Shown: positions 11,360-20,519 of the stretch, piece by piece | Position numbering within the stretch: position 1 is the stretch's first letter | How the letters are laid out: every line of letters begins with the position of its first letter | DNA from: Gillisia hiemivivida | GTDB lineage: Bacteria > Bacteroidota > Bacteroidia > Flavobacteriales > Flavobacteriaceae | Direction of reading: 5' to 3' | Length of the DNA stretch: 64,000 bases | NCBI RefSeq assembly: GCF_007997295.1 | Contig: NZ_VORY01000014.1 | Span: 1-64,000 of the forward strand | Translations under genes and position numbers: made by a program | Notes under the pieces: model-generated | The model's database searches: none | What the model saw: only the letters and a program-made list of their open reading frames with translations | What the model was told of the DNA's origin: nothing

Positions 11360-12670
11360 GTGAGATCAAAAATTCTACATTCCTTTTCCATACTTCTAAT
11401 AACTTCAATACTTTTTTCTTGCTCTAGCTCTCGTAAATTAAATAAAGAACTCTCTAGACAGCTTACTTCTGAAGTTTTTGACCAAAGTTTTACTGGCTTC
11501 GCTCTTTATGATCTGGACAAAAAGAAATTTGTTATAGAGCATAATTCCAATAAGTACTTTACTCCAGCCTCTAATATTAAGTTGCTTACATTTTATGCCT
11601 CACTAAAAGAATTAGGAGATTCTATCTCTGGAATGAGATATTACACCACTCCAGATTCTCTGGTCTTTTGGGGCACTGGCGACCCAAGTTTTTTAAATCC
11701 GAATTTACAGGGATCTAAAGTATTCAACTTTTTAAAGAACTCTTCTAAAGACCTATATTTCGCAAGCTCAGCAATCACTAACCGTCCCCTTGGTTCAGGT
11801 TGGGCTTGGGACGATTATAATGATGCCTATTCTGCAGAGCGCTCTCAATTCCCTATTTATGGGAATCTGGTGAGTTTTAAATGGAAATTCAACGAGCCGC
11901 TTCCATTAAGTTCTCCTTCTTATTTTTCTGATTTTTTAATCAAAGATCAGGAGCTTTCCAATTCTATTAGAAGAGATGTAGATGCTAATATTTTTAGATA
12001 TAATCTTTCAAAAATTGAAGCCCTAGAAACCAACATCCCTTTTAAAACCTCATCAGAATTGACTGCTAAATTACTTAGTGACACATTAAATAAACCTGTG
12101 ACGCTTATTTCTAAACCTTGGAAAATTCAGAATAAAAATATACAAACCATATATTCTATTGCAGCAGACAGTCTATATAAAGAAATGCTTCAAGAAAGTG
12201 ATAATTTTATAGCAGAACAGTTGCTTTTGCTTATTTCTGAAAAGATAAGTGACAGCTTAAGAACAAATATTGCAATAGATCATATACAATCTATTTACTT
12301 TAATGATCTACAAGACCAAATTAAATGGGTGGATGGCTCGGGATTATCCCGCTATAACTTAATATCCCCCAGAACTTTGGTAACTATTCTTGATAGGATC
12401 TTAGAGGAACTACCAAGAGAGCAACTTTTTAAACTCCTTCCTGCAGGCGGAAAAGAAGGAACTCTAAAAAACTGGTACGCTTCAGACATACCTTATATCT
12501 TTGCGAAATCGGGCTCTCTACGAAATAATTATTCCCTAAGTGGTTATTTAAAAACCAAATCTGGCAACCTGATGATCTTCAGTTTTATGAACAACAATTA
12601 TGTGGCTTCTTCTTCAGAAATTAAAAAAGTAATGGAAAAAATGTTTTTGGAAGTTAGAAATTCTTATTAA
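11360..12670 (+). CDS. D-alanyl-D-alanine carboxypeptidase, PBP4 type (S13)
   Basis: Penicillin-binding protein of the DacB/PBP4 group that trims or cuts peptidoglycan cross-links. The start is GTG. It gives a good lipoprotein signal ending LFSC, with Cys21 as the lipid site. Catalytic motifs are SNIK (Ser71, Lys74), SDN (280-282) and KSG (383-385), in the correct order, with DGSGLSRYN at 325-333. At 436 residues it is slightly short for the family. It sits 73 bases before an LD-carboxypeptidase on the same strand, suggesting a cell-wall trimming pair. A start further downstream would destroy the signal peptide. Confidence 0.9.
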   Translation: MRSKILHSFSILLITSILFSCSSSRKLNKELSRQLTSEVFDQSFTGFALYDLDKKKFVIEHNSNKYFTPASNIKLLTFYASLKELGDSISGMRYYTTPDSLVFWGTGDPSFLNPNLQGSKVFNFLKNSSKDLYFASSAITNRPLGSGWAWDDYNDAYSAERSQFPIYGNLVSFKWKFNEPLPLSSPSYFSDFLIKDQELSNSIRRDVDANIFRYNLSKIEALETNIPFKTSSELTAKLLSDTLNKPVTLISKPWKIQNKNIQTIYSIAADSLYKEMLQESDNFIAEQLLLLISEKISDSLRTNIAIDHIQSIYFNDLQDQIKWVDGSGLSRYNLISPRTLVTILDRILEELPREQLFKLLPAGGKEGTLKNWYASDIPYIFAKSGSLRNNYSLSGYLKTKSGNLMIFSFMNNNYVASSSEIKKVMEKMFLEVRNSY

Positions 12671-12743
12671 ACCTCATAATTCTAGAGGAACCTACCGATA
12701 ATTATTTATTTTAGAGCGAAATTATATCTAGCACAATACCAGA

Positions 12744-13805
12744 ATGGAGAGAAGAAATTTTTTAAGGAATATAGGAACAGGTAGTCTAGCAGTAGGATTA
12801 TCTTCATTTATTGCCCCTGTTGCATTTTCTTCGGAATTAAATACAACAACACTAAAAGAATTAATCCCGAATCATCTTTCTGAAGGAGATACTATCGGGA
12901 TTATAAGTCCGGCCTCTAATAAATTTGAGTCTGAACCCTACGAAATTGCAGTTGAGACTTTTCAAGCTATGGGCTTAAAAGTGAAACTTGGTGAGCATGT
13001 TGACTCACATTACGGGCATCTTGCAGGTACCGATGAGGAGCGGGCAGCAGATTTAAACAACATGTTTAAAGATCCAGAAGTAGATGCTATTATCGCTTTG
13101 CGAGGAGGATCTGGTGCTGCGAGGATCTTGGATAAAATAGATTACGATGCTATAAAGAAAAATCCAAAAATATTTATTGGATATAGTGACATTACCGCTA
13201 TCCATATGGCAATATATACCAAAACCGGACTAGTCACTTTTCACGGGCCAATGGCGATTTCTACATGGAATAGCTTCAGTTATAATATATTTAAAGAGAT
13301 CCTTTTTAATAAGAACGCTTTCACTTTTGAAAACACAAAAGATACAGGAAATAATCTGGTTCAAGTAAATAACCGAATTCGAACCATTACTTCAGGAAAA
13401 GCGGAAGGGATTTTACTTGGAGGAAATCTATCAGTATTAACTGGGATTATGGGATCTTCTTTCCTGCCAAATTGGGAAAATAAGATCTTGTATCTAGAAG
13501 AAGTTGGAGAGAAGATTTATGCGATAGACAGGATGATGTCCCAACTTAAATTAGCTGGAGTTTTAGATAAGATTTCCGGGTTTGTATTTGGACAATGCAC
13601 CGATTGTGATCCTGGAGGAAGCGGATACGGTTCTTTAACTTTAGAAGAAGTAATAGATCATTATATTAAACCTTTGGGCATTCCTGCCTATTCTGGGGCA
13701 ATGTTTGGTCATGTAGATAACAATTCTACGATCCCAAATGGAATAAATGCAGCAATTGATGCAGATAAAGGGACAATAAGCATGTTATCTCCTGCCGTGT
13801 CGTAG
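12744..13805 (+). CDS. LD-carboxypeptidase (S66) with Tat-type signal
   Basis: Serine peptidase of family S66, which removes the terminal D-Ala from murein tetrapeptides. Ser148 in GYSD is the expected nucleophile. Glu252 in LEEVGE and His323 in FGHVDNN complete the triad. Unlike the cytoplasmic E. coli LdcA, the N-terminus reads MERRNFLRN followed by a hydrophobic stretch (about 11-28), which looks like a twin-arginine export signal. The total length of 353 allows for this extension. Its neighbour upstream is an exported PBP4-type carboxypeptidase. Confidence 0.9.
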   Translation: MERRNFLRNIGTGSLAVGLSSFIAPVAFSSELNTTTLKELIPNHLSEGDTIGIISPASNKFESEPYEIAVETFQAMGLKVKLGEHVDSHYGHLAGTDEERAADLNNMFKDPEVDAIIALRGGSGAARILDKIDYDAIKKNPKIFIGYSDITAIHMAIYTKTGLVTFHGPMAISTWNSFSYNIFKEILFNKNAFTFENTKDTGNNLVQVNNRIRTITSGKAEGILLGGNLSVLTGIMGSSFLPNWENKILYLEEVGEKIYAIDRMMSQLKLAGVLDKISGFVFGQCTDCDPGGSGYGSLTLEEVIDHYIKPLGIPAYSGAMFGHVDNNSTIPNGINAAIDADKGTISMLSPAVS

Positions 13806-13867
13806 AAATTAAATTTTCAGTATTTCATTAAACAGGAAACTGTTTAATTTTATAATAACTTAGAAGA

Positions 13868-15394
13868 ATGAAAGATCCCAACAAGTTTATAGAGCACATT
13901 CAGCAAGGATATGCTCCAAAAGGAGATTTTATATATATGGGTGCTGCCATGTTGGACGGAAAAACTATTCCGGAAGCGCAAATTAAGATCCCCTTAAAAA
14001 CTATGAATCGGCATGGACTTATTGCCGGAGCAACAGGAACCGGGAAAACCAAAACGCTACAGATTTTAGCAGAAAATCTTTCAGAAAAAGGGGTTCCTGT
14101 CCTAATGATGGATATTAAAGGAGATCTTAGCGGAATTGCAAAACCATCTCCCGGTCATGAAAAAATTGATGATCGCCATCAGCTTTTAAATTTTGAGTTT
14201 AAACCTCAAGCTTCTCCTGTGGAAATTTTAAGTCTTTCTGAACAACCCGGAGTACGTTTAAAAGCGACCGTAAGTGAATTTGGCCCTATTCTTTTATCGC
14301 GTATTTTGGACCTTTCTGATACTCAGACTGGGATTTTAGCCGTTGTTTTTAAATATTGTGACGACAATCAACTACCTCTTCTGGATCTAAAGGATCTTAA
14401 AAAGATCATTCACTATGCAACAGATGATGGAAAAGAGGAATTTGAAAAGGATTATGGTAGAATGTCTAAATCTTCAACTGGATCTATTTTAAGAAAGATC
14501 GTTGCTTTAGAGCAGCAAGATGCCGACCTCTTTTTCGGGGAGCCTTCTTTTGAGGTAGAGGATCTTATGAGAACAAATATCGACGGTCGCGGGATGATAA
14601 ATATCATCCGGCTAGATGACATCCAGGATAAACCTAAATTGTTTTCTACGTTTATGCTGAGCTTGCTAGCCGAAATATATTCGACATTACCAGAAAAAGG
14701 TGATAGCGATAGACCAGAATTGGTTCTTTTTATAGATGAGGCACATTTAATTTTCAAGGAAGCATCTGATGCATTATTGGATCAAATTGAGAGTATTATA
14801 AAACTGATACGATCTAAAGGAGTTGGGATTTATTTTGTAACCCAAAATCCAACAGATGTACCAAAAGAAATATTGAGTCAGTTAGGTTTAAAGATTCAGC
14901 ATTCCTTACGTGCATTTACTGCTAATGATAGAAAAGCGATCAAATTAACTGCTGAAAATTATCCCATTTCTGAATATTATGATACCAAAGAAGTTTTAAC
15001 CTCGTTAGGTATTGGAGAAGCATTTATTTCTTCATTAGACGAAAAAGGGAGACCTTCTCCTTTAGCGGCTACAATGATGAGAGCTCCAATGAGCAGGATG
15101 GACGTTTTAACTTCAGAAGAATTAAAAGATTTGATAGGTTCTTCTAGGTTGATTTCTAAATATAATAAAGAGATTGACAGGGAAAGTGCCTATGAATTAT
15201 TGAATCAAAAAATAGCTCGGGCAGATCAAGAAGAGGCAAAAGAGAAGGCAAAAGAAGAAAGAGAGAAAATTTCTCGAACAAGTTCAAGAACATCAAGAAG
15301 CTCCAGTAAAACTCAAAGTGCAGTGGTCAAAGTTTTAACAAGTGCTACTTTTATTAGAGGGGTTATGAGTATTTTGAACAAAGCATTTAAATAA
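13868..15394 (+). CDS. DUF853 / HerA-like ATPase
   Basis: A 508-residue P-loop ATPase of the DUF853 (YjgR-like) group, related to HerA/FtsK motors. Walker A is GATGTGKT at 54-61; Walker B is LVLFIDEAH near 285-293; VTQNPTDVP follows. The C-terminal 80 residues are charged and coiled-coil-like, then Ser/Arg rich, ending in a short hydrophobic-basic tail. Biological role is not established for this family. A lipoprotein gene follows after 14 bases, so the two may be cotranscribed. Confidence 0.88.
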   Translation: MKDPNKFIEHIQQGYAPKGDFIYMGAAMLDGKTIPEAQIKIPLKTMNRHGLIAGATGTGKTKTLQILAENLSEKGVPVLMMDIKGDLSGIAKPSPGHEKIDDRHQLLNFEFKPQASPVEILSLSEQPGVRLKATVSEFGPILLSRILDLSDTQTGILAVVFKYCDDNQLPLLDLKDLKKIIHYATDDGKEEFEKDYGRMSKSSTGSILRKIVALEQQDADLFFGEPSFEVEDLMRTNIDGRGMINIIRLDDIQDKPKLFSTFMLSLLAEIYSTLPEKGDSDRPELVLFIDEAHLIFKEASDALLDQIESIIKLIRSKGVGIYFVTQNPTDVPKEILSQLGLKIQHSLRAFTANDRKAIKLTAENYPISEYYDTKEVLTSLGIGEAFISSLDEKGRPSPLAATMMRAPMSRMDVLTSEELKDLIGSSRLISKYNKEIDRESAYELLNQKIARADQEEAKEKAKEEREKISRTSSRTSRSSSKTQSAVVKVLTSATFIRGVMSILNKAFK

Positions 15395-15408
15395 AAGTCA
15401 AGAAGAAT

Positions 15409-15963
15409 ATGAGAAGATTAAGTTTAAGTTTATTAGCATGCATTACAATTAGTTTAATATCATGTGGTACTGATTCCGACCCATTTCTAATAGATACTAC
15501 TAGAGTAGGCTCACTAACAAAAGAAATTAAGATCAATCAATTAGATTCTGTTTTCAGTGAAGATTCCATTGTTAGAAAAAATTCTGGAAGTGAATTTTTT
15601 AATTCTACCAGCGAAATAGAAATATTTGACAAAGAAGGAAAACCACTGCTAATCCTAGAGCCAATTCAGCAATTTGACTCTACAAGTACCGTTGGCTATA
15701 TCCAGATCATGGATTCCAGATTTCAAACTGCAAAAGGACTTAACAATGCAAGCACTTTTGGAGATGTCGTTAAAAATTATGAGATCTCAAGAATTGAAAA
15801 CACCTTGAATTCTGCTGTGGTTTTTATAGATGAACTAAATTTATATCTGACAATAGACAAAAAGGACCTTCCATCCAGCCTTCGCTACGATACAGATTCC
15901 AGAATTTCTGCCTCGCAAATTCCAGACGATGCCAAAATAAAATATTTAATGGTAAGTTGGTAA
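15409..15963 (+). CDS. predicted lipoprotein, function unknown
   Basis: A 184-residue protein with a lipoprotein signal ending LISC (Cys19), followed by acidic residues. The rest is soluble and beta-rich in appearance, with no motif that I recognise. It lies 14 bases after the HerA-like ATPase gene and is probably cotranscribed with it. Confidence 0.7.
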   Translation: MRRLSLSLLACITISLISCGTDSDPFLIDTTRVGSLTKEIKINQLDSVFSEDSIVRKNSGSEFFNSTSEIEIFDKEGKPLLILEPIQQFDSTSTVGYIQIMDSRFQTAKGLNNASTFGDVVKNYEISRIENTLNSAVVFIDELNLYLTIDKKDLPSSLRYDTDSRISASQIPDDAKIKYLMVSW

Positions 15964-16107
15964 AAAACTACACAAAAAATTAAGATAATAGGTCGAATTT
16001 TTGAAAAAAATTATCCTTTTATAGGCTTTAAATCTTTAGAATATGTTAATAATATATCATTTTTCAATTCTTTAAGTACCTTTACCGCTTAACCAATATC
16101 TATTATT

Positions 16108-16314
16108 ATGATCAAGATTATAGCCGTAATTATGTTAATTGGAGGCGCAATTTCCCTAGTAATGGGAGTTTTGGGAATATTTGGAAGCATTGCCCCACTT
16201 ATGGATCCTTGGGCACTTGCAATATTAGGATTTGTATTTTTTATTGCAGGTATCTCTATGCTTAAATATCGCAAGGACACCGATGAAGTTGCGGTAGAAA
16301 ATAGGAAAGCATAA
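16108..16314 (+). CDS. small membrane protein, two helices
   Basis: A 68-residue protein with two hydrophobic segments (about 2-25 and 33-50), glycine-rich in the first, ending in a charged tail (YRKDTDEVAVENRKA). It stands alone, with 144 bases upstream and the rluF hairpin leader downstream. No family was recognised. Confidence 0.6.
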   Translation: MIKIIAVIMLIGGAISLVMGVLGIFGSIAPLMDPWALAILGFVFFIAGISMLKYRKDTDEVAVENRKA

Positions 16315-16323
16315 TAAATAATT

Positions 16324-16394
16324 TTAGGGTAGCACAGATTAATATTGAATTGAGCAACTTAATAATTGCTGAATCTTTATCTTTGCTACCCTAA
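16324..16394 (+). promoter_or_regulatory. long two-stage hairpin in the rluF leader
   Basis: TTAGGGTAGCACAGAT (16324-16339) pairs with ATCTTTGCTACCCTAA (16379-16394), with one mismatch in 16 positions. Inside it, AGCAA (16353-16357) pairs with TTGCT (16366-16370). The structure ends 13 bases before the chosen rluF start and has no T run after it, so it is not a normal terminator. Confidence 0.6.
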
Positions 16395-16407
16395 TCCTTT
16401 TTATACT

Positions 16408-17259
16408 ATGCAACTTACCCGAATCAATAAATATTTAAGTGAAGCCGGGTTTTGTTCCCGCAGAGAAGCAGATAAATTAATTGATCAAGGTAGAGTCACT
16501 ATTAATGGTGAAGTTCCAGAAATGGGGACAAAGGTAGCTCCGGGCGATATTGTTCGTGTAAACGGGAAAACGATTATCAATCAAGATGAAAAACCCGTTT
16601 ATATTGCTTTTAATAAACCTGTAGGCATTGTTTGCACCACCGATTCTGGTGTAGAGAAGGACAATATTATAGACTTCATAAAGTATCCTAAACGTATTTT
16701 TCCAATTGGCAGGTTAGATAAGGGCAGTGAAGGACTTATTTTTCTGACCAATGACGGGGATATTGTGAATAAAATATTACGAGCCAGTAATAATCACGAA
16801 AAAGAATATGTGGTTACGGTTAACAAACCGATCTCCTCAACTTTTATAGATAGAATGGGAATGGGAATTTCCATTTTAGATACTGTTACTAAAAAATGTG
16901 AAGTAGAGCGATTAGGAAATTATGATTTTAGAATTGTTCTCACACAAGGTTTGAACAGGCAAATTAGAAGAATGTGTGAAGCATTGGATTACGAAGTTAC
17001 AAGTCTTAAACGTGTAAGGATCATGAATGTTTTACTTGACATTCCTGTTGGGGAATGGAGAGATATTACTGAAAATGAATTAAATACCATTAATGAAATG
17101 GTAACTAATTCTATAAAGACTTATAAGGCGCCAGAACCAAAGAAAAGGAATCCGAAATACGACGAAGAGAAGGCAGAGAAATTTCATTCTAAGGACACTA
17201 AACCTAAAGAATCTCCTACATTTTCTGGTAAATCAAAATCTCGCAGGAATAAATCTTAA
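16408..17259 (+). CDS. rluF: 23S rRNA pseudouridine synthase, RluF-like
   Basis: Converts a uridine in 23S rRNA (position 2604 in E. coli) to pseudouridine. The S4 RNA-binding domain occupies about 2-50 ([20 protein letters not shown]). The catalytic aspartate is Asp104 in [17 protein letters not shown], and the C-terminal [16 protein letters not shown] motif fits RluF. The ATG at 16408 is chosen because a start at 16366 would add 14 residues translated from the leader hairpin. The last 40 residues form a Lys/Arg/Ser-rich tail. Confidence 0.9.
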   Translation: MQLTRINKYLSEAGFCSRREADKLIDQGRVTINGEVPEMGTKVAPGDIVRVNGKTIINQDEKPVYIAFNKPVGIVCTTDSGVEKDNIIDFIKYPKRIFPIGRLDKGSEGLIFLTNDGDIVNKILRASNNHEKEYVVTVNKPISSTFIDRMGMGISILDTVTKKCEVERLGNYDFRIVLTQGLNRQIRRMCEALDYEVTSLKRVRIMNVLLDIPVGEWRDITENELNTINEMVTNSIKTYKAPEPKKRNPKYDEEKAEKFHSKDTKPKESPTFSGKSKSRRNKS

Positions 17260-17320
17260 CACATAATTAGCTGAAAGAAGGCTGATCGTTTAAATAGAAC
17301 TTTCTATTTTTAGGATAAAA

Positions 17321-17566
17321 ATGGGAACTTCAAACAGTCGAATCAAAAATGAGGCTCAATATGAAGCCTTGAGAGCGAAAGGATATAGTGAGGAGATGTC
17401 TGCACGAATCGCCAATACCCCTGATGCTGGAGAAAAAGGTGGTAAAGCGAAAGACTATGAAGACCGAACCAAATCTGAATTGTACAGCCAAGCCAAAAAA
17501 GTTGGTATTCCTGGGAGATCTAAAATGTCCAAATCTGAATTAATTAACACATTAAGAAATAATTAA
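17321..17566 (+). CDS. small Rho-N/SAP-like protein (DUF7218-like)
   Basis: An 81-residue protein. The C-terminal half (YEDRTKSELYSQAKKVGIPG, then RSKMSKSELINTLRN) looks like a Rho-N or SAP-like helix-turn-helix, found in small nucleic-acid-binding proteins. The N-terminus (EAQYEALRAKGYSEEMSARI) fits DUF7218 as I remember it. The VOC gene begins three bases after its stop, so they are very likely cotranscribed. Confidence 0.72.
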   Translation: MGTSNSRIKNEAQYEALRAKGYSEEMSARIANTPDAGEKGGKAKDYEDRTKSELYSQAKKVGIPGRSKMSKSELINTLRNN

Positions 17567-17569
17567 ACT

Positions 17570-17995
17570 ATGGGAAAAATTCAACCTTTTCATTTAGCAA
17601 TTCCAGTTACTACTCTAGAAGAAAACAGAGTTTTTTATAGGGAAGTCTTAGGTTGTGAAGAAGGCAGAAGCAGTGACCACTGGGTCGATTTCAACTTTTT
17701 TGGCCATCAATTAGTGATACATGTGCAAGAACCCCAACCCAAACCGATAGGAAAAGGTAATCCTGTAGATGGAAAAGATGTGCCAATCCCACATTTTGGT
17801 GTGGTACTAGAATGGGATGTTTTCCAAGATTTTTCTGAAAAACTAAAAAGAAATAAGATTCAATTTGTTATTGAACCTTATATTCGATTTGAAGGCAAAA
17901 CAGGAGAACAAGCAACCATGTTCTTTAAAGATCCTTCAGGAAACGCATTGGAATTTAAAGCCTTTAAAAAAATAGATCAACTTTTTGCTAAATAA
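17570..17995 (+). CDS. VOC family (glyoxalase-like) protein
   Basis: A 141-residue single-chain VOC fold protein. Two beta-alpha-beta modules are visible, with HLAIPV at the start and FFKDPSGNALEFKAF near the end. His8, His75 and Glu128 are placed where family members bind a metal. The substrate cannot be inferred. The next gene starts ten bases downstream. Confidence 0.82.
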   Translation: MGKIQPFHLAIPVTTLEENRVFYREVLGCEEGRSSDHWVDFNFFGHQLVIHVQEPQPKPIGKGNPVDGKDVPIPHFGVVLEWDVFQDFSEKLKRNKIQFVIEPYIRFEGKTGEQATMFFKDPSGNALEFKAFKKIDQLFAK

Positions 17996-18004
17996 AAATT
18001 ATAC

Positions 18005-19024
18005 ATGAAAAACTTAAGTTCCTCGCTAGTAAGACAGATTTTTGTTCTTTTACTTATTGCCTTTCTGGGAATCTTAATTTTCAAAGAGATAATTCCTTAT
18101 TTATCTGGTGTTCTTGGCGCAGTTACTCTTTATGTGCTTCTGCGTAAATGGATGAAAAAGCTGGTTGATCGTGGCTGGAAAAAAGCTTATGCTGCAGCTT
18201 TACTAATGGTAGGATCGTTTATTGGAATCCTAATACCCATTTCACTAATAGTTATCATGCTAACTTCTAAAATTGGCAAAGCTGTTGCAAATTCAGAAAA
18301 GGTGGTAATTGCCTTCAAAGAGCAAATAAATAAAATTGAAGAGTCTATTGGCTACAAAATAAGCAGTAATATAGATAGTGATTCCATAACAAGTTGGGTT
18401 TCCACAAATCTTCAAAGTTTTGCTGGAGGCACTTTCAATGCATTTATAGCGATAGGGATCATGTATTTTATGCTTTACTACATGCTAATTAGTAGAGAAA
18501 AACTGAATGATATTCTTGGATCATATATTCCCTTGGCTTCAGACAATATCCATCTGATAGGAAAGGAAAGCGACCTTTCCGTAAGATCTAATGCTTTAGG
18601 AATACCTTTGGTGGCAATTATTCAAGGAATAATAGCATTAATAGGCTTTTTGATATTTGGAGTTCCAGATCCATTTTTCTGGTTTGTGATAACAGCAGTA
18701 GGTTCAATGATTCCATTTATAGGGACAGCAATTGGGATTCTCCCAGTTACCATCTTGTTATTCTCGCAAGGAATGGAATGGCAAGCAATTGCGATTCTTA
18801 TTTATGGAGTAGTTGTAGTGGGATCTACAGATAATTTGGTAAGATTATATATTCTAGAAAAATTATCCAGTGTTCATCCCTTGATTACTTTATTTGGAGT
18901 GGTGGTAGGAGTGCCTCTCTTTGGATTTATCGGCCTAATTTTTGGCCCCTTACTTATCTCCTTATTTTTACTTATATTAAAGATATACAAAACCGAATAC
19001 AGCAATATTAACGACAATTTATAA
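18005..19024 (+). CDS. AI-2E family transporter
   Basis: A 339-residue multi-pass membrane protein of the AI-2E/PerM family, with about eight hydrophobic segments. The C-terminal region is typical: FLIFGVPDPFFWFVITAVGS, IPFIGTAIG, and later LFGVVVGVPLFGFIGLIFGP. Members export small molecules or act as Na+/H+ antiporters; which applies here is unknown. It sits between the VOC gene and a YkvA gene, each about ten bases away. Confidence 0.87.
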   Translation: MKNLSSSLVRQIFVLLLIAFLGILIFKEIIPYLSGVLGAVTLYVLLRKWMKKLVDRGWKKAYAAALLMVGSFIGILIPISLIVIMLTSKIGKAVANSEKVVIAFKEQINKIEESIGYKISSNIDSDSITSWVSTNLQSFAGGTFNAFIAIGIMYFMLYYMLISREKLNDILGSYIPLASDNIHLIGKESDLSVRSNALGIPLVAIIQGIIALIGFLIFGVPDPFFWFVITAVGSMIPFIGTAIGILPVTILLFSQGMEWQAIAILIYGVVVVGSTDNLVRLYILEKLSSVHPLITLFGVVVGVPLFGFIGLIFGPLLISLFLLILKIYKTEYSNINDNL

Positions 19025-19034
19025 AAAACTTATT

Positions 19035-19442
19035 ATGAAAAATATATTTAGCAAAAAAGTAGAAGAAATAGACGAAGAATACATGAATGAAGAGATCACA
19101 AAGATCGATGGAGATGATGTAGACGTGGTGATGGACAAACAGGAAGATATTTCCAAAAAAATCACTAGCTCTAATATGTTAGAGAAATATACAGAATTGG
19201 CTAAAGTGATGTTTGGAATGCTTAAAGATTACAGAAAAGGAATCTATACAAATGTACCATGGTTTACCATTGCCTCTATTGCCTTTGGATTTTTATATGT
19301 ATTAAATCCGTTGGATATTATTCCAGATTTTATTCCTGGATTAGGATACATAGATGATCTGGCCGTATTGAGTTTTGGTTTAAGATTTATTGAAAGCGAT
19401 CTTCATAATTATTTGGATTGGAAGTTGGAATCTGAAGAATAA
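19035..19442 (+). CDS. YkvA family protein (DUF1232)
   Basis: A 135-residue protein with an acidic N-terminal half and the DUF1232 core: a hydrophobic helix, then LNPLDIIPDFIPGLGYIDD and LAVLSFGLRF. The family is membrane-associated and of unknown function. It is the last gene of the cluster and is followed by a strong terminator. Confidence 0.85.
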   Translation: MKNIFSKKVEEIDEEYMNEEITKIDGDDVDVVMDKQEDISKKITSSNMLEKYTELAKVMFGMLKDYRKGIYTNVPWFTIASIAFGFLYVLNPLDIIPDFIPGLGYIDDLAVLSFGLRFIESDLHNYLDWKLESEE

Positions 19443-19459
19443 AAAAACCATTTTATACA

Positions 19460-19492
19460 AAAAAAGAGCAATCCAAGGATTGCTCTTTTTTT
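19460..19492. terminator. bidirectional terminator between the YkvA gene and folD
   Basis: AAAAAAGAGCAATCC pairs with GGATTGCTCTTTTTT around two bases. The flanking genes converge on it, so it probably ends transcripts from both sides, although the folD stop is about 105 bases away. Confidence 0.85.
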
Positions 19493-19598
19493 ATACAAAC
19501 TAAAATAATTTAGTGATAATCTGCTCTTTTAATAAGCTGATAAAATTTGATATCTTATCAACACACTTCCATATTTGTTTTCGGGAGGCTATGCCTGT

Positions 19599-20480
19599 CT
19601 AACTCAACCTATGGTTTTCTCTTGCCAATAAAGTGTTTTTAAGCAACATAGCAATGGTCATTGGCCCTACACCTCCGGGAACTGGAGTTATAAAAGAGGC
19701 TTTTTTACTTACATTTTCAAAATCTACATCTCCTGTAATTCTATAACCTCTTGGTTTAGTTTCGTCAGGTACTCTTGTAATACCAACATCTATTATAACC
19801 ACATCATCTTTTACCATTTCGGCCTTCAAGAATTCTGGATTACCTAAAGCTGTAATAATAATATCTGCTTGTGAAGTGATCTGGGTAATGTTCTTTGTAT
19901 AGCTGTGCGTTACCGTAACCGTAGAGTTACCAGGGAATCCTTTTCTTCCCATTAAGATGCTCATTGGTCTACCTACAATATGGCTACGCCCAATCACTAC
20001 TGTATGCTTTCCTTTAGTCTCTACATTATAGCGCTCAAGTAACTCAATAATTCCAAATGGAGTAGCAGGAATAAAACTACTCATATCCAATGCCATTTTT
20101 CCAAAATTTGTTGGATGAAATCCATCTACATCCTTATCTGGATTTACGCTGAGTAATACTTTTTGAGTGTCTATTTGTTCAGGAAGTGGTAATTGGACAA
20201 TAAACCCATCGATATCTGGATTTTCATTTAGTTCTTTGATTTTCTTTAAAAGCTCGGTTTCACTAATTGTACTGGATAATTTCACTAAAGTAGATTCAAA
20301 ACCTACTCGCTCACAAGCTTTCACCTTACTATTCACATAAGTTAAACTTGCACCGTCATTCCCTACAATTATTGCTGCAAGATGCGGTACTTTCTCTCCC
20401 CGATTCTTCATTTGCTGAACTTCTGCAGCAATTTCATCCTTTATTTCGTTGCTTACTTTTTTACCGTCGAGAATTGTCAT
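19599..20480 (-). CDS. folD: methylenetetrahydrofolate dehydrogenase / cyclohydrolase
   Basis: Bifunctional enzyme of one-carbon metabolism that interconverts methylene-, methenyl- and formyl-tetrahydrofolate. Catalytic Lys52 lies in YVNSKVKACE; VQLPLP is at 95-100, DVDGFHP at 117-123, GRSHIVGRP at 164-172, and TPVPGGVGPMT near the C-terminus. At 293 residues it is full length. It follows ffh on the same strand, but the four-helix-bundle cassette lies between them. Confidence 0.96.
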   Translation of the reverse strand: MTILDGKKVSNEIKDEIAAEVQQMKNRGEKVPHLAAIIVGNDGASLTYVNSKVKACERVGFESTLVKLSSTISETELLKKIKELNENPDIDGFIVQLPLPEQIDTQKVLLSVNPDKDVDGFHPTNFGKMALDMSSFIPATPFGIIELLERYNVETKGKHTVVIGRSHIVGRPMSILMGRKGFPGNSTVTVTHSYTKNITQITSQADIIITALGNPEFLKAEMVKDDVVIIDVGITRVPDETKPRGYRITGDVDFENVSKKASFITPVPGGVGPMTIAMLLKNTLLARENHRLS

Positions 20481-20500
20481 ATTTTCTAATTGCAGTTATC

Positions 20501-20510
20501 AGTTTGCAGT
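20501..20510 (+). repeat. inverted repeat, left flank of the four-helix-bundle pseudogene
   Basis: AGTTTGCAGT, exactly inverted as ACTGCAAACT at 20927-20936. An extra TGCAGT unit lies at 20491-20496. Confidence 0.55.
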
Positions 20511-20519
20511 AGGCAAACT

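Noticed and set aside
16366-16407. Upstream start for rluF
   Set aside because: The 14 extra residues come from the leader hairpin and do not look like the conserved S4-domain start, which begins at 16408.
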